Of a stretch of DNA of 37,318 nt, positions 23,149-31,443 are shown one piece after another; within the stretch, counting starts at the first letter, position 1; every line of letters starts with the position of its first letter. A model generated the notes under the pieces. That model was not told the origin of the DNA and did no database searches. It saw nothing but the letters and a program-made list of their open reading frames with translations. A program made the translations under genes and the position numbers. Origin of the DNA: an uncultured bacterium. GTDB taxonomy: Bacteria > Verrucomicrobiota > Kiritimatiellia > RFP12 > UBA1067. Location: the NCBI GenBank assembly GCA_902802945.1, contig CADCOC010000078.1:1-37318 (forward strand). The letters run 5' to 3'.

Positions 23149-26100
23149 ATGAAGGCCATTCGAGTCATTGTCCCCATCGCCGTCGCGGTGGGCGTAGCCG
23201 CTTCTGTATACGCTCGCCCGCTGGAAGACGGATTCAAGGCCCCACCACCAGATGCGCGGCCGCAGACGTGGTACCACCTGATGAACGGCAACGTCACGAA
23301 GGCCGGCATCACGCGCGACTTCGAGGAAATGGCGAGGCTCGGACTCGGCGGCGTGCAGATATTCGACGTCGGCTGCGACATCCCGCCTGGCGACGTCAAG
23401 TTCGGCTCGCCCGAATGGTTCGATCTGCTGCGCCACGCCCACAACGAGGCGAAGCGGCTCGGCCTAAAGCTCGGCATCCACAACTGTTCCGGCTGGTCCA
23501 GCTCCGGCGGACCCTGGGTCACGCCCGCCGACGCGATGAAGGTGACGATGCACGCGGAGTTTTCCACAACGGGTCCGTCGCGATTCTCTAAGAAGCTCTC
23601 GCGCATCAAGAAGGACAACGGCTTCTACGCCGACATCGCGGTGCTCGCCTACCCGACAATCGAAAAGGGCGCGACGCTCTCCAACGCAAACGTGAAGACT
23701 GGTCGCAGCCGCAAGGGAATGAGCACGGAGCTGTCATCGCTGGCGCGCGATACGAAGGAGTTCCCCGCCGCGAAGGTGATTGCGAAGGACAGGATCATTG
23801 ACTTGACGGCGAAGATGTCCAGGAACGGGACGCTCACATGGGACGTCCCCGCCGGGAAGTGGACTATCTTCCGTTTCGGCTACATCTGCAACGGACGGCG
23901 GAACCGTCTGCCGTCGAAGGACGGTGACGGACTCGAAGTTGACAAGTTCTCTGCGGCGGCATTCGGCCGGCACTTCGACGCCTACATGGGGCGGCTCTGT
24001 CGGGAGGTGGGGTTGGAAGAGTGGCGCTTGTCGCAGCCGAGGGTGGAACAGCAAGCGTACAACAGCAAGGTTTCCACGCCCACCGCAGGCCTCACCAATA
24101 TCCACATCGACAGCTGGGAGGTCGGTTGCCAGAACTGGACGCACGGGCTGGAAAAGACTTTCGAGAAACGTGTGGGTTATTCGATAATTCCGTACCTGCC
24201 CGTTCTCGCCGGACACGTTGTAGGATCCGTTGACGAGAGCGAACGTTTCTGCGAGGATTTCCGCCGTCTCCTGGCCGATCTTCTCGCGGAGAACTATGCG
24301 GGGCGAATGGCGGAGCGCTGCCACGAATACGGTCTCGAATTCACCTGTGAGCCGTACGGCCCCAGCAACGCCGATGACCTTCAGTACGGCGAGAAGGTGG
24401 ACGTCCCCATGTCGTGCTTCTGGATGGACGGCACGTGCGGTCCTGGAAAGTTCCCCTGCATGGACAACAGCCACTACGCGGCGTCGCTCGCGCACGTGTG
24501 GGGACGCCGCTACGCCGCCGCCGAGGCGTTCACCGCAGGTCCGCCAAACGGCGGACGCTGGCTCGAGACGCCGTTCTCGATCAAGTGGCAGAACGACCGC
24601 GCGTTCGCGAAAGGCTGCAACCTAATCGTATATCATCGTTTCACGCACCAGCCGTGGACGGATGACAAGTATCTTCCCGGCATGACCATGGGCCGATGGG
24701 GAATGCACCTCGACAGGACGCAGACGTGGTGGCATCTCGCGGGCGGATGGTTCCGTTACCAGGCGCGCTGCCAGTGGATGCTGCAGGAGGGAAAGTTCTG
24801 CGCCGATGCGCTCTACTGGAACGGCGAGGAGGTTCCCAAGCACGGTTGGCCGAAGGTTGACCTGCCGAGCGGATATGGGTTTGACGTGTGCGCGACGAAG
24901 GTTGTGGAGCAGCTGAAGGTGAAGAACGGGAAGGTCGTAGTGCCGGGTGGGGTGGAGTACGAGATTCTGGTGTTGCCCGACGGGGACACGATGAGCGAGC
25001 GGATGGTGAAGAGGGTGGGCGAGTTGGTTGATGCGGGAGCGCGAGTGGTCGCGCAGCGGCGACCAGCGCGCGCGCCGGGACTTGGTAGGGCGCGGACTCC
25101 GGCCGCGCAGACAGCAAGCGTACAACAGCAAGATGGGTCCGCGCAGACAGCAAGCGTACAACAACAAGCGGGAGCGGCCGCGCTTGTCGCGGCCGTGCCG
25201 TCCTACCGGGCCCTCGTCGATGCCGTGTGGGCGAAGGGCGTGCTGGAGTGTTCGCCCACGGAGGCGCTTCAGCGCCTCGGCGTTGAACCCGATTTCGCAT
25301 GCGATCTGAAGGATGTTGCCTGGATCCATCGAACCGGTAGGGCGCGCTCGTCGAGCGCGCCGCCATACGCCGACTGGTATTTCGTCGCCTGCGGAAGCGC
25401 TACAAACGTTTCTTTTGAGGCGTCATTCAGAATCGCGGGGAAAGTGCCCGAAATTTGGAATGCCGAAACGGGCGAGATACGCGCCGCCGCCACCTGGCGC
25501 GCTGAGGGTGGCCGCACGGTGGTACGCCTCGACTTCCCACCGAGCGGAAGCGCGTTTGTGGTGTTGAGGAGGGAATCCGGAGAATCCGGAAAATCCGGAA
25601 ATCCCGGAGAATCCGGAGAATCCGGAATATCCGGAATATCCGGAATATCCGGAGAATCCGGAATGTCCGGAAAATCCGGAATGTCCGGCCCTTGGCAGGT
25701 CTCTTTTCCGATTGATTGGTATACGGGCGGGAGCGCGATGAAGACCTTCGACTGGCCCGCGCTCAAGGACTGGACCTCCGATGCCGATCCCGATGTGAAG
25801 TACTTCTCGGGTACGGCCACATACCGTAAGCGTTTTGCTCTTTCACCTTCTGCTCTTTCACTGCCCTCGGTAGGGCGGTCGCCCCGCGACCGCCGCATCT
25901 TCCTCGACCTCGGCAATGTGAAAGACTTTGCCGAAGTCGAGGTGAACGGCAAGTCGTACCCGCCGTTGTGGAGGCCCCCGTTCCGCGTTGACATCACCGA
26001 CGCGGTGAAGACAGCAAGCGTACAACAGCAAGATGTGGCGTTCACTTCACAACCGCCCGTACAACAGCAAGATGCGGCAATCACTTCGCAACAGCCGCTG

Positions 26101-26424
26101 GCCATTGACCTTGAAATCCGCATCACCAACCTCTGGCCGAACCGTCTCATCGGCGACGAAACGCTCTATCCTCCTGACTGCGAATGGGCGCTCCGGTGGC
26201 ACGGCTGGCAGAAGCTCAACGAGCCGGGAATCAAGGAAATCCCGCAGTGGGTGAAGGATGGCAAGCCGTCGCCCACCGGACGCCACACGTTCACCACATG
26301 GAAGCACTGGACGAAAGACGACGCGCTACTGCCATCTGGACTGCTCGGCCCGGTGGTAATCGAAAGCAAGAATGGTTTTGCAACTGGTTCGGCTAATAAT
26401 GCCACAGCATTTCACTTGCCCTAG
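23149..26424 (+). CDS. GH106-type alpha-L-rhamnosidase, secreted, with repeat-encoded inserts
   Basis: Encodes 1091 residues with an N-terminal signal peptide (MKAIRVIVPIAVAVGVAASV, cut near YA|RPLEDGF). The family's opening block is clear: YHLMNGNVTKAGITRDFEEM, LGLGGVQIFDVG, LGIHNCSGWSSSGGPWVTP. A jelly-roll/galactose-binding-like region follows after residue ~850 (DWTSDADPDVKYFSGTATYR, IFLDLGNVKDFAEVEVNG, RITNLWPNRLIGDE). GH106 enzymes remove terminal rhamnose from plant pectins and glycans. Low-complexity inserts near residues 633-680, 730-740, 809-847, 905-915 and 955-983 coincide with DNA repeat families. The frame stays open through all of them. The rhamnose specificity is family knowledge, not shown here. 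It is the second gene of the operon behind the Gfo/Idh protein. Confidence 0.88.
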   Translation: MKAIRVIVPIAVAVGVAASVYARPLEDGFKAPPPDARPQTWYHLMNGNVTKAGITRDFEEMARLGLGGVQIFDVGCDIPPGDVKFGSPEWFDLLRHAHNEAKRLGLKLGIHNCSGWSSSGGPWVTPADAMKVTMHAEFSTTGPSRFSKKLSRIKKDNGFYADIAVLAYPTIEKGATLSNANVKTGRSRKGMSTELSSLARDTKEFPAAKVIAKDRIIDLTAKMSRNGTLTWDVPAGKWTIFRFGYICNGRRNRLPSKDGDGLEVDKFSAAAFGRHFDAYMGRLCREVGLEEWRLSQPRVEQQAYNSKVSTPTAGLTNIHIDSWEVGCQNWTHGLEKTFEKRVGYSIIPYLPVLAGHVVGSVDESERFCEDFRRLLADLLAENYAGRMAERCHEYGLEFTCEPYGPSNADDLQYGEKVDVPMSCFWMDGTCGPGKFPCMDNSHYAASLAHVWGRRYAAAEAFTAGPPNGGRWLETPFSIKWQNDRAFAKGCNLIVYHRFTHQPWTDDKYLPGMTMGRWGMHLDRTQTWWHLAGGWFRYQARCQWMLQEGKFCADALYWNGEEVPKHGWPKVDLPSGYGFDVCATKVVEQLKVKNGKVVVPGGVEYEILVLPDGDTMSERMVKRVGELVDAGARVVAQRRPARAPGLGRARTPAAQTASVQQQDGSAQTASVQQQAGAAALVAAVPSYRALVDAVWAKGVLECSPTEALQRLGVEPDFACDLKDVAWIHRTGRARSSSAPPYADWYFVACGSATNVSFEASFRIAGKVPEIWNAETGEIRAAATWRAEGGRTVVRLDFPPSGSAFVVLRRESGESGKSGNPGESGESGISGISGISGESGMSGKSGMSGPWQVSFPIDWYTGGSAMKTFDWPALKDWTSDADPDVKYFSGTATYRKRFALSPSALSLPSVGRSPRDRRIFLDLGNVKDFAEVEVNGKSYPPLWRPPFRVDITDAVKTASVQQQDVAFTSQPPVQQQDAAITSQQPLAIDLEIRITNLWPNRLIGDETLYPPDCEWALRWHGWQKLNEPGIKEIPQWVKDGKPSPTGRHTFTTWKHWTKDDALLPSGLLGPVVIESKNGFATGSANNATAFHLP
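24048..24069 (+). repeat. 22-bp ACAGCAAGCG... repeat, copy 1
   Basis: The unit starts ACAGCAAGCG and ends CAACAGCAAG. Here it is read in a frame giving EQQAYNSK, different from the other copies in the same gene. It lies within a conserved part of the rhamnosidase. Confidence 0.85.
25084..25109 (+). repeat. GGTAG hairpin repeat, copy 1 (imperfect)
   Basis: GGTAG is followed by arms GGCGCGGAC and GGCCGCGCA around loop TCC. Seven of nine arm positions pair. It lies in the low-complexity insert of the rhamnosidase gene. Confidence 0.6.
25111..25168 (+). repeat. 22-bp ACAGCAAGCG... repeat, copies 2 and 3 in tandem
   Basis: Copies at 25111-25132 and 25147-25168 (one mismatch) are spaced 36 bases apart, each preceded by CCGCGCAG. 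Both are read as TASVQQQ. The preceding GGTAG hairpin abuts copy 2. Confidence 0.88.
25176..25194 (-). repeat. ACAAG-loop hairpin repeat in the rhamnosidase gene
   Basis: On the minus strand GGCCGCG-ACAAG-CGCGGCC is a perfect 7-bp hairpin. It has the same loop as the sctP copies, whose arms are GGTCGCG/CGCGACC. The T-A to C-G change occurs in both arms together. Confidence 0.75.
25336..25361 (+). repeat. GGTAG hairpin repeat, copy 2
   Basis: GGTAG followed by perfect 9-bp arms GGCGCGCTC and GAGCGCGCC around loop GTC. It encodes the small insert GRARSSSAPP between WIHRT and YADWYFVACG of the rhamnosidase. Confidence 0.85.
25573..25689 (+). repeat. TCCGGA-type 9-bp satellite, 13 units
   Basis: Thirteen 9-base units built on TCCGGA are read as x-Ser-Gly (x = E, K, I, M; one unit reads NPG). 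The same satellite at 13470-13604 is read as Pro-Glu-x in another register. The insert joins the catalytic part of the rhamnosidase to its C-terminal sandwich. Confidence 0.9.
25837..25861 (+). repeat. Short direct repeat GCTCTTTCAC
   Basis: GCTCTTTCAC occurs at 25837-25846 and 25852-25861, 15 bases apart. It lies just before the GGTAG hairpin at 25869 and is part of the same insert in the rhamnosidase gene. Confidence 0.6.
25869..25895 (+). repeat. GGTAG hairpin repeat, copy 3
   Basis: GGTAG followed by perfect arms GGCGGTCGC and GCGACCGCC around loop CCC. The 28 bases 25868-25895 are identical to 36568-36595 in the sigma-factor gene. Here it encodes the VGRSPRDRR stretch. Confidence 0.9.
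26011..26074 (+). repeat. 22-bp ACAGCAAGCG... repeat, copy 4 plus a partial copy
   Basis: A full copy lies at 26011-26032. A partial copy covering its second half lies at 26058-26074. Both are followed by ATG(T/C)GGC and a CACTTC(A/G)CAAC stretch, making an imperfect ~40-base tandem. It is read as TASVQQQDVAFTSQPPVQQQ. Confidence 0.82.
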
Positions 26425-26466
26425 CGGCCATCCTCTATCGCGGCCAACATGTCGCGGCCATCCTCT
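26424..26466 (+). repeat. Direct repeat GCGGCCATCCTCT at the rhamnosidase end
   Basis: Copies at 26424-26436 and 26454-26466 are 30 bases apart with a related TCGCGGCCAACATG unit between them. The first overlaps the stop codon. The second ends on the first base of the TTGACA promoter box. Confidence 0.75.
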
Positions 26467-26495
26467 TGACAGTGAAACGACGAATCGTGTAAAAT
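26466..26495 (+). promoter_or_regulatory. Promoter for the LamG-like surface protein
   Basis: A perfect TTGACA (26466-26471), an 18-base spacer and TAAAAT (26490-26495). It is the closest match to the sigma-70 consensus in the window. The leader is about 40 bases and AAAGGAAC lies just before the ATG at 26543. Confidence 0.78.
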
Positions 26496-26542
26496 ACACG
26501 GTGTCTGGGGTTTTTGTACCCTCGGGCGGAAAGGAACAATAG

Positions 26543-29500
26543 ATGAAACTTTCTACTCTGCGTGCGGTGGCGGCGCGCTCGGTGATCGCGCCCTACCTTG
26601 CGGTCGTTGCCTGCATGGCGACTACTTCCCTGCTGGCGACCGACCTCGAATCCTATCGATTCCGCTATGACTTCTCGTCGGGCGAGAAGGTGTTCTTCGG
26701 CAGCGCCGCGGTGTCGGCGGACTTCGTCACAACAAGCGCCGCCTACGCCCCCGTTTACGGCCCCGACGGCGCGGATACCGCAGTCCATCCGACCGCACCT
26801 GGATACGGCGCGATCGGCGCGGCCACGTTGAGCGCCGACTGGACGCTTGCGATGCACGTCCGCCCCGGTTCCGTGGAAGGCGGCGTCCTTCTCGGCCTCG
26901 GGCGGTTGAACAACGACAACAAAAAGGCGGTCGTGTTCAGCGCCTCTTCCGATCCGACCAAGTTCAAGGTCTATGTGGAGAAGCGCGTGCCGACTAACTC
27001 GAAGTCGCACGAGACGACGCTCACGCTGGATGTCGGCAATACGACTGGTTTTCATTCGATCGTCGCCGTCCACCACGCTCCGCCGTCCGGCAACAAGGGA
27101 ATGCTGCAAATCTACTGGGATGGCGTACTGAAGGCCACTTACACCATGACGACCGATATACCGTTCGGCGACTTGATGCAGTTCTGTTCTTCGCCGTCAT
27201 ACTTTGTCTCGCCCTGCGTTACCTCCAAGGACAATCCCGACGTGGCGTTCCACGACTTGCGCTTCTTCTCGCGCGCGTTCACGGCGGCGGACGCGGCGGC
27301 GTACGCCGCGAAGTACCCGGCCGGGACGCTCCGCCAGTGCGCGTACGTCCAGTCCGCCAGCACGAACGCGGTTGACACGGGTTACTGCACGAATCCAGGC
27401 ACGCGCTACACGGCGGACTTCCGGTATCTCGTCAACACGACGCAGTCCCGCATCTTCGGCGTGCGCGATGTCGCCGGATGCAATCTCTACGTCAACAGCA
27501 GCACCGTGTTTGGCTACGCGATGCGCGACGGCGGTGCGGGGTGGTCGAACTTTGGCGTGGGCGTGGACTACCGCCGCCGCGTCGTGACGGAGGACGCGTT
27601 CGCGAACAGCGGAACGCTCCGCCTCGTGCAGGATCCGGGCGTTGTGACGAAGACGCTCGGCGGAACGCACGCGAACACGGCGACGCTCGCCACGCCGCTT
27701 TTCGCGGAGCGCCGGACGGACACGCCCGGCCCGTATGCGGAATACTCGACCTCCCGCATCTACTCGTTCGCGATTGACGAGACGGCGGAAGTGGATGGCG
27801 CGAACATCGTCACGCCCGTTCACTTCTTCGTGCCGTACAACGACGCGACCCTTGGCGCGGGTTTCACGAACATCGTCGCCGGCACGTTCCACGGCGAGGC
27901 GAACGGAAGCGTCACCCCCGCGCTCGCGTATTGCGGCGGCGTCGGCGGCGTGGAAGACTACAAGTACGAGGACGGCGTCCTTTCGGCGAAGATATACGTC
28001 GCGTCCGCCAATCCGTCGAAGGGCCTTGTTCAGGTGGGCGAGGATGCTGCGACGGATGCCGCGTCGTGCTGGCTGGACCACGAGGCGACGGTCACGCTCA
28101 CGGCCGTTCCGCAGGGCGGTGCGTCGTTCCTCGGATGGTTCGGCGACCTCGGCGCGATTCAGGGCGGCGGCACGGCGACGAACCTCGCGATCACGGTCAA
28201 GAGCGCGTCCGCCGCGCAGTTCGAGGCGCGTTTCGGCGCGGGCGCGTGGTCGGAGCGGTACGACAGCTCCATGCCGCGCTTCGCGAAGAGGGCGCAGGAC
28301 TTCGACGTGGGCGACTACGTGCAGAGCGGGCTTATCCTCCACTTCGACGGCATCCGCAACGCGGGCGCGTCCGCGCCGCACGATCCCGCCGCGACGACGT
28401 GGGCGAACCTCGGCACGCTCGGCGCCGCGCAGAACGCCGCGAAGACCACGCTTGCGTCGAGCGTCCCGTCCGGCGCGGCGGCAGGCGAATGGGCCGATGA
28501 CGGCTATGCGTTCAAGGGCAAGGAATACTTCGCGCTCGGCGGCACGGTCTCGCTTGGAAGCGAGTTGACCACACAGGTCTCGGCGGACTACGACGAATCG
28601 GCGCAAGTTGCCAACTATCCCGCTCTCTTCGGCGCAACCGCGAGTTCGTCGCGCGACGACTTTAGCGTTTACTTCAACCGCGTCAACAATGCAGGGGCGG
28701 TTCCTGTGTTCAAGCAGAATCATGCGACGGCGCGCAACATGGGGCGCCGGTTTACGGAATCGCACCTGACCGCGATCTACGACGCGCCCAATTCGCATGT
28801 GAGCATAGAGGACGCCGTCCTGCCGAACTGGCAGGAAGCCAGCACCACGGCCGCGCTCGGGGACTGGTCCTACGCCATCGGCACGGGGCGCGCAACAGAC
28901 GCCCAGATGGGCGCTCGCATGTACCTTGGAAAGATCCGTTCCGTGCGTGTGTACAACCGGGTGCTCGACGCGGCGGAACTCGCGGTCAACAGGATCGTCG
29001 ATGACGCGCGCTTCTTCGGCATGGTCGAAGCGAACGTAGTCGTGGCATCTAACGGAGCGGGGCTCTCCGGGACGGAACCAGAAGGCGACTACATGGTGAA
29101 CGGCAGCCACACGTTCACGGCCCCCGCGAGCGTGGTGAAGGCGGACAGCACGACGTGGGCGCCGGCAGGCTACACGCTCGAGGTGCGGGACGCCAACGGC
29201 GTTTGGGCGGTGCTCGAGTCGTCGTCCGCGACGGAATACGCCTACACGAACTGCGAGGCGCGCGCGCAGGTGCGCCTCACGTGGAACTGGAAGCTCGCGG
29301 ACGGCGTGAAGAAGCTCGACCCCGACGACTACGCGCAGGCCGGGCTTCTCCTCAACTTCGACGGCATCCGCAACGCCGGACTCGCGGCGGAGCACGACGC
29401 GGAGGCGGAGACGTGGGCGAACCTCGGTTCGCTCGGCAGCGCGGTCGACGCCACGAACGCAGTCGTCTCCGACGTATACTGGCAAGCCGATTCCGCGTTT

Positions 29501-31432
29501 GGCAACTGGACGGACAGGGGCTACGTGTTCAAGTGCCGCAACTTCTTCGCGCTGAAGGACAAGGTCGCGCTCGGCAGCGAGGCGACGACGCAGGTCGTCG
29601 TTGACTACGACACCGTCGGGACAAAGCACTACAACACCGACCCGCACAAGGTCAGATGGCCGTGCCTCTTCGGAGCGACGGACATTTCCAACCATTTCAT
29701 CCTCTACATGAACATCGACAACAACGTGGACATGAAAACCTACACGTACGTTTTGGGCAACGCGACCTATCGCAACGATGTTGACCGGTGGGATGGACGC
29801 TACGTCAACCGCATCATCGAGTCGCGTTCCGCAAAGACGGACACAATGAAGGTTTCGGCGGGCGCTTCGTGGAACAGCGCAAGCAAGGCGATTCCAGCCG
29901 GCATGGAGATCGGCAACCATTCGCTCGCCATCGGCACGGGAACAGGCCCCGGGACCGGGTGGGCCGAGCACATCTACGCCGGCACGGTGTTCGCCGTGCG
30001 CCAGTACGACCGCTTGCTCACCGATGCGGAGATCCAGCGCAACAAGGCGATCGACGAGGCCCGGTTCTTCGGGCGGATTGGCGGGCTTGACGAAACGGAT
30101 GCCGTGCTCGTCAAGAGCGAATCGCCGGGCGACGCCGTGACGGTCGCGGACGAAGGCGCGTACATCATCCGTGGCACCGGCACCAAGACGTTCACCGTGC
30201 CGGAGACGTTTACGTGCGAGAAGGGCGAATACGCCTGCGCCGGATATCGCATCGAGACGTGGGACGCGGCGGCGCGCGTGTGGAACGTCGCGGAGACTTC
30301 CGCCGCCCGCACGAAGACGTTCTCCGGCACGTCGGGCGCGGCGAACCGCCGTCTTGTCTGGCTCTGGACGCTGACGCAGGGTATCCGCTCCGCCGCCGAC
30401 TACACCACCGCCGACTACGTGCAGGCGGGCCTCGCATCGAACTTCGACGGAATCAACAACTACGGCGCGACCCGTTCGCACTACAATTCCGCCGGAATCT
30501 GGCTGAACCTCGCCGACGGTGGGCCGGACGCGACGCTCGTCGCCACGGCGCTGAGCGACCCTGACGCCTCCGCAGTGGCCGGCTCGTGGGCTGCGGACGG
30601 ATACACGTTCGGCGGCAAGAATCACTTCGCTCTGACGGAAAAAGTCGCCTTCGGCCAGCAGCTGTCCGCGCAGTTCATCCTGGCGTACGACCACGACAGC
30701 AACATCGGCTCCTATCCCAACATCTTCGGGACGACCGCGAACACCGGCAGGGACGACCTCATCGTGTACTTCGACAGGTCTTCGGGCAACGTGAACAACG
30801 GCCTTAAGATGCGCCCGAACTTCAAGCTGCAAAACGTGACGCGGCACACGATGGCGTCGGACTGGACGGGGCCGTACCTCAACGTGTTCTACGACGACCT
30901 CGAGAGGAAGAAGGCCAGCATCAGCAACGCCGAGTTGCCCGCCTGGGTGAAATCCAATGCGTCGGGCACGCTGCCGTCGTGGCCCTACACCATCGGCACG
31001 GGACGCAACGCTACCGCGCAGACGCGCATGTTCGTGGGCAAGATTTCGTCCGTCAGGCTCTACAACCGCATCCTCACGGACGACGAGCTGCACCAGAACC
31101 GCAAGGTTGACGAGATCCGCTTCAACAACGGATTCGCGAACTACGCGAACCTCGTCGTCGCCTACGGCGCGAACGAGGACGACATCGCGGCGACGACGTC
31201 GCTTCCGGCGGGCGAATACGAGGTGACGGGCAGCTGTACGCTCACGGCGGACGAGGTCGAGGCGGACGGCCACAGGTACGTTCCTTTCGTGCAGGTCGAG
31301 ACGTGGAACAACGGTAGCTGGACCGCCGCCGGAAGGACGACTGGCGCCTCCTACACGGCGACCGATTCCGCGAAGGTGCGCCTCACGTACACCTGGCGGC
31401 GCAAGCGCGGCCTCACTCTCATCGTGCGGTAG
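26543..31432 (+). CDS. Giant secreted LamG-like repeat protein (1629 residues)
   Basis: An N-terminal signal peptide (about residues 1-33, ending TTSLLA|TDLES) shows export. Residues ~40-260 form a concanavalin/LamG-like domain (WTLAMHVRPGSVEGGVLLGL, HDLRFFSRAFTAADAAAY). Near residues 505-570 there is an InlB/Flg_new-like B repeat (VTLTAVPQGGASFLGWFGDL). Three LamG-like units of ~340-360 residues then start near residues 590, 929 and 1290, each opening DYxQxGLxxxFDGIxNxG and containing an AIGTGR...RVYNR-type segment. Each unit closes with a VRLTWxWK-like strand; the last ends YTWRRKRGLTLIVR at the C-terminus. No catalytic motif is evident; a glycan-binding or adhesive surface role is inference. 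It is preceded by a near-consensus promoter and followed by overlapping hairpins. Confidence 0.8.
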   Translation: MKLSTLRAVAARSVIAPYLAVVACMATTSLLATDLESYRFRYDFSSGEKVFFGSAAVSADFVTTSAAYAPVYGPDGADTAVHPTAPGYGAIGAATLSADWTLAMHVRPGSVEGGVLLGLGRLNNDNKKAVVFSASSDPTKFKVYVEKRVPTNSKSHETTLTLDVGNTTGFHSIVAVHHAPPSGNKGMLQIYWDGVLKATYTMTTDIPFGDLMQFCSSPSYFVSPCVTSKDNPDVAFHDLRFFSRAFTAADAAAYAAKYPAGTLRQCAYVQSASTNAVDTGYCTNPGTRYTADFRYLVNTTQSRIFGVRDVAGCNLYVNSSTVFGYAMRDGGAGWSNFGVGVDYRRRVVTEDAFANSGTLRLVQDPGVVTKTLGGTHANTATLATPLFAERRTDTPGPYAEYSTSRIYSFAIDETAEVDGANIVTPVHFFVPYNDATLGAGFTNIVAGTFHGEANGSVTPALAYCGGVGGVEDYKYEDGVLSAKIYVASANPSKGLVQVGEDAATDAASCWLDHEATVTLTAVPQGGASFLGWFGDLGAIQGGGTATNLAITVKSASAAQFEARFGAGAWSERYDSSMPRFAKRAQDFDVGDYVQSGLILHFDGIRNAGASAPHDPAATTWANLGTLGAAQNAAKTTLASSVPSGAAAGEWADDGYAFKGKEYFALGGTVSLGSELTTQVSADYDESAQVANYPALFGATASSSRDDFSVYFNRVNNAGAVPVFKQNHATARNMGRRFTESHLTAIYDAPNSHVSIEDAVLPNWQEASTTAALGDWSYAIGTGRATDAQMGARMYLGKIRSVRVYNRVLDAAELAVNRIVDDARFFGMVEANVVVASNGAGLSGTEPEGDYMVNGSHTFTAPASVVKADSTTWAPAGYTLEVRDANGVWAVLESSSATEYAYTNCEARAQVRLTWNWKLADGVKKLDPDDYAQAGLLLNFDGIRNAGLAAEHDAEAETWANLGSLGSAVDATNAVVSDVYWQADSAFGNWTDRGYVFKCRNFFALKDKVALGSEATTQVVVDYDTVGTKHYNTDPHKVRWPCLFGATDISNHFILYMNIDNNVDMKTYTYVLGNATYRNDVDRWDGRYVNRIIESRSAKTDTMKVSAGASWNSASKAIPAGMEIGNHSLAIGTGTGPGTGWAEHIYAGTVFAVRQYDRLLTDAEIQRNKAIDEARFFGRIGGLDETDAVLVKSESPGDAVTVADEGAYIIRGTGTKTFTVPETFTCEKGEYACAGYRIETWDAAARVWNVAETSAARTKTFSGTSGAANRRLVWLWTLTQGIRSAADYTTADYVQAGLASNFDGINNYGATRSHYNSAGIWLNLADGGPDATLVATALSDPDASAVAGSWAADGYTFGGKNHFALTEKVAFGQQLSAQFILAYDHDSNIGSYPNIFGTTANTGRDDLIVYFDRSSGNVNNGLKMRPNFKLQNVTRHTMASDWTGPYLNVFYDDLERKKASISNAELPAWVKSNASGTLPSWPYTIGTGRNATAQTRMFVGKISSVRLYNRILTDDELHQNRKVDEIRFNNGFANYANLVVAYGANEDDIAATTSLPAGEYEVTGSCTLTADEVEADGHRYVPFVQVETWNNGSWTAAGRTTGASYTATDSAKVRLTYTWRRKRGLTLIVR
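26572..26597 (-). repeat. Possible GGTAG hairpin repeat, copy 6 (minus strand)
   Basis: On the minus strand GGTAG is followed by GGCGCGATC and GAGCGCGCC around loop ACC. Eight of nine arm positions pair and the 5+9+3+9 geometry is the same. It falls in the signal-peptide coding part of the LamG gene. In GC-rich sequence this could be chance. Confidence 0.4.
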
Positions 31433-31443
31433 CGCACGATGAG
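31418..31443 (+). promoter_or_regulatory. Hairpin with the LamG stop codon in its loop
   Basis: Perfect 11-bp arms CTCATCGTGCG (31418-31428) and CGCACGATGAG (31433-31443) enclose loop GTAG, which contains the TAG stop. The right arm overlaps the left arm of the next hairpin, so the two cannot form fully together. No T-tract follows. Confidence 0.7.
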
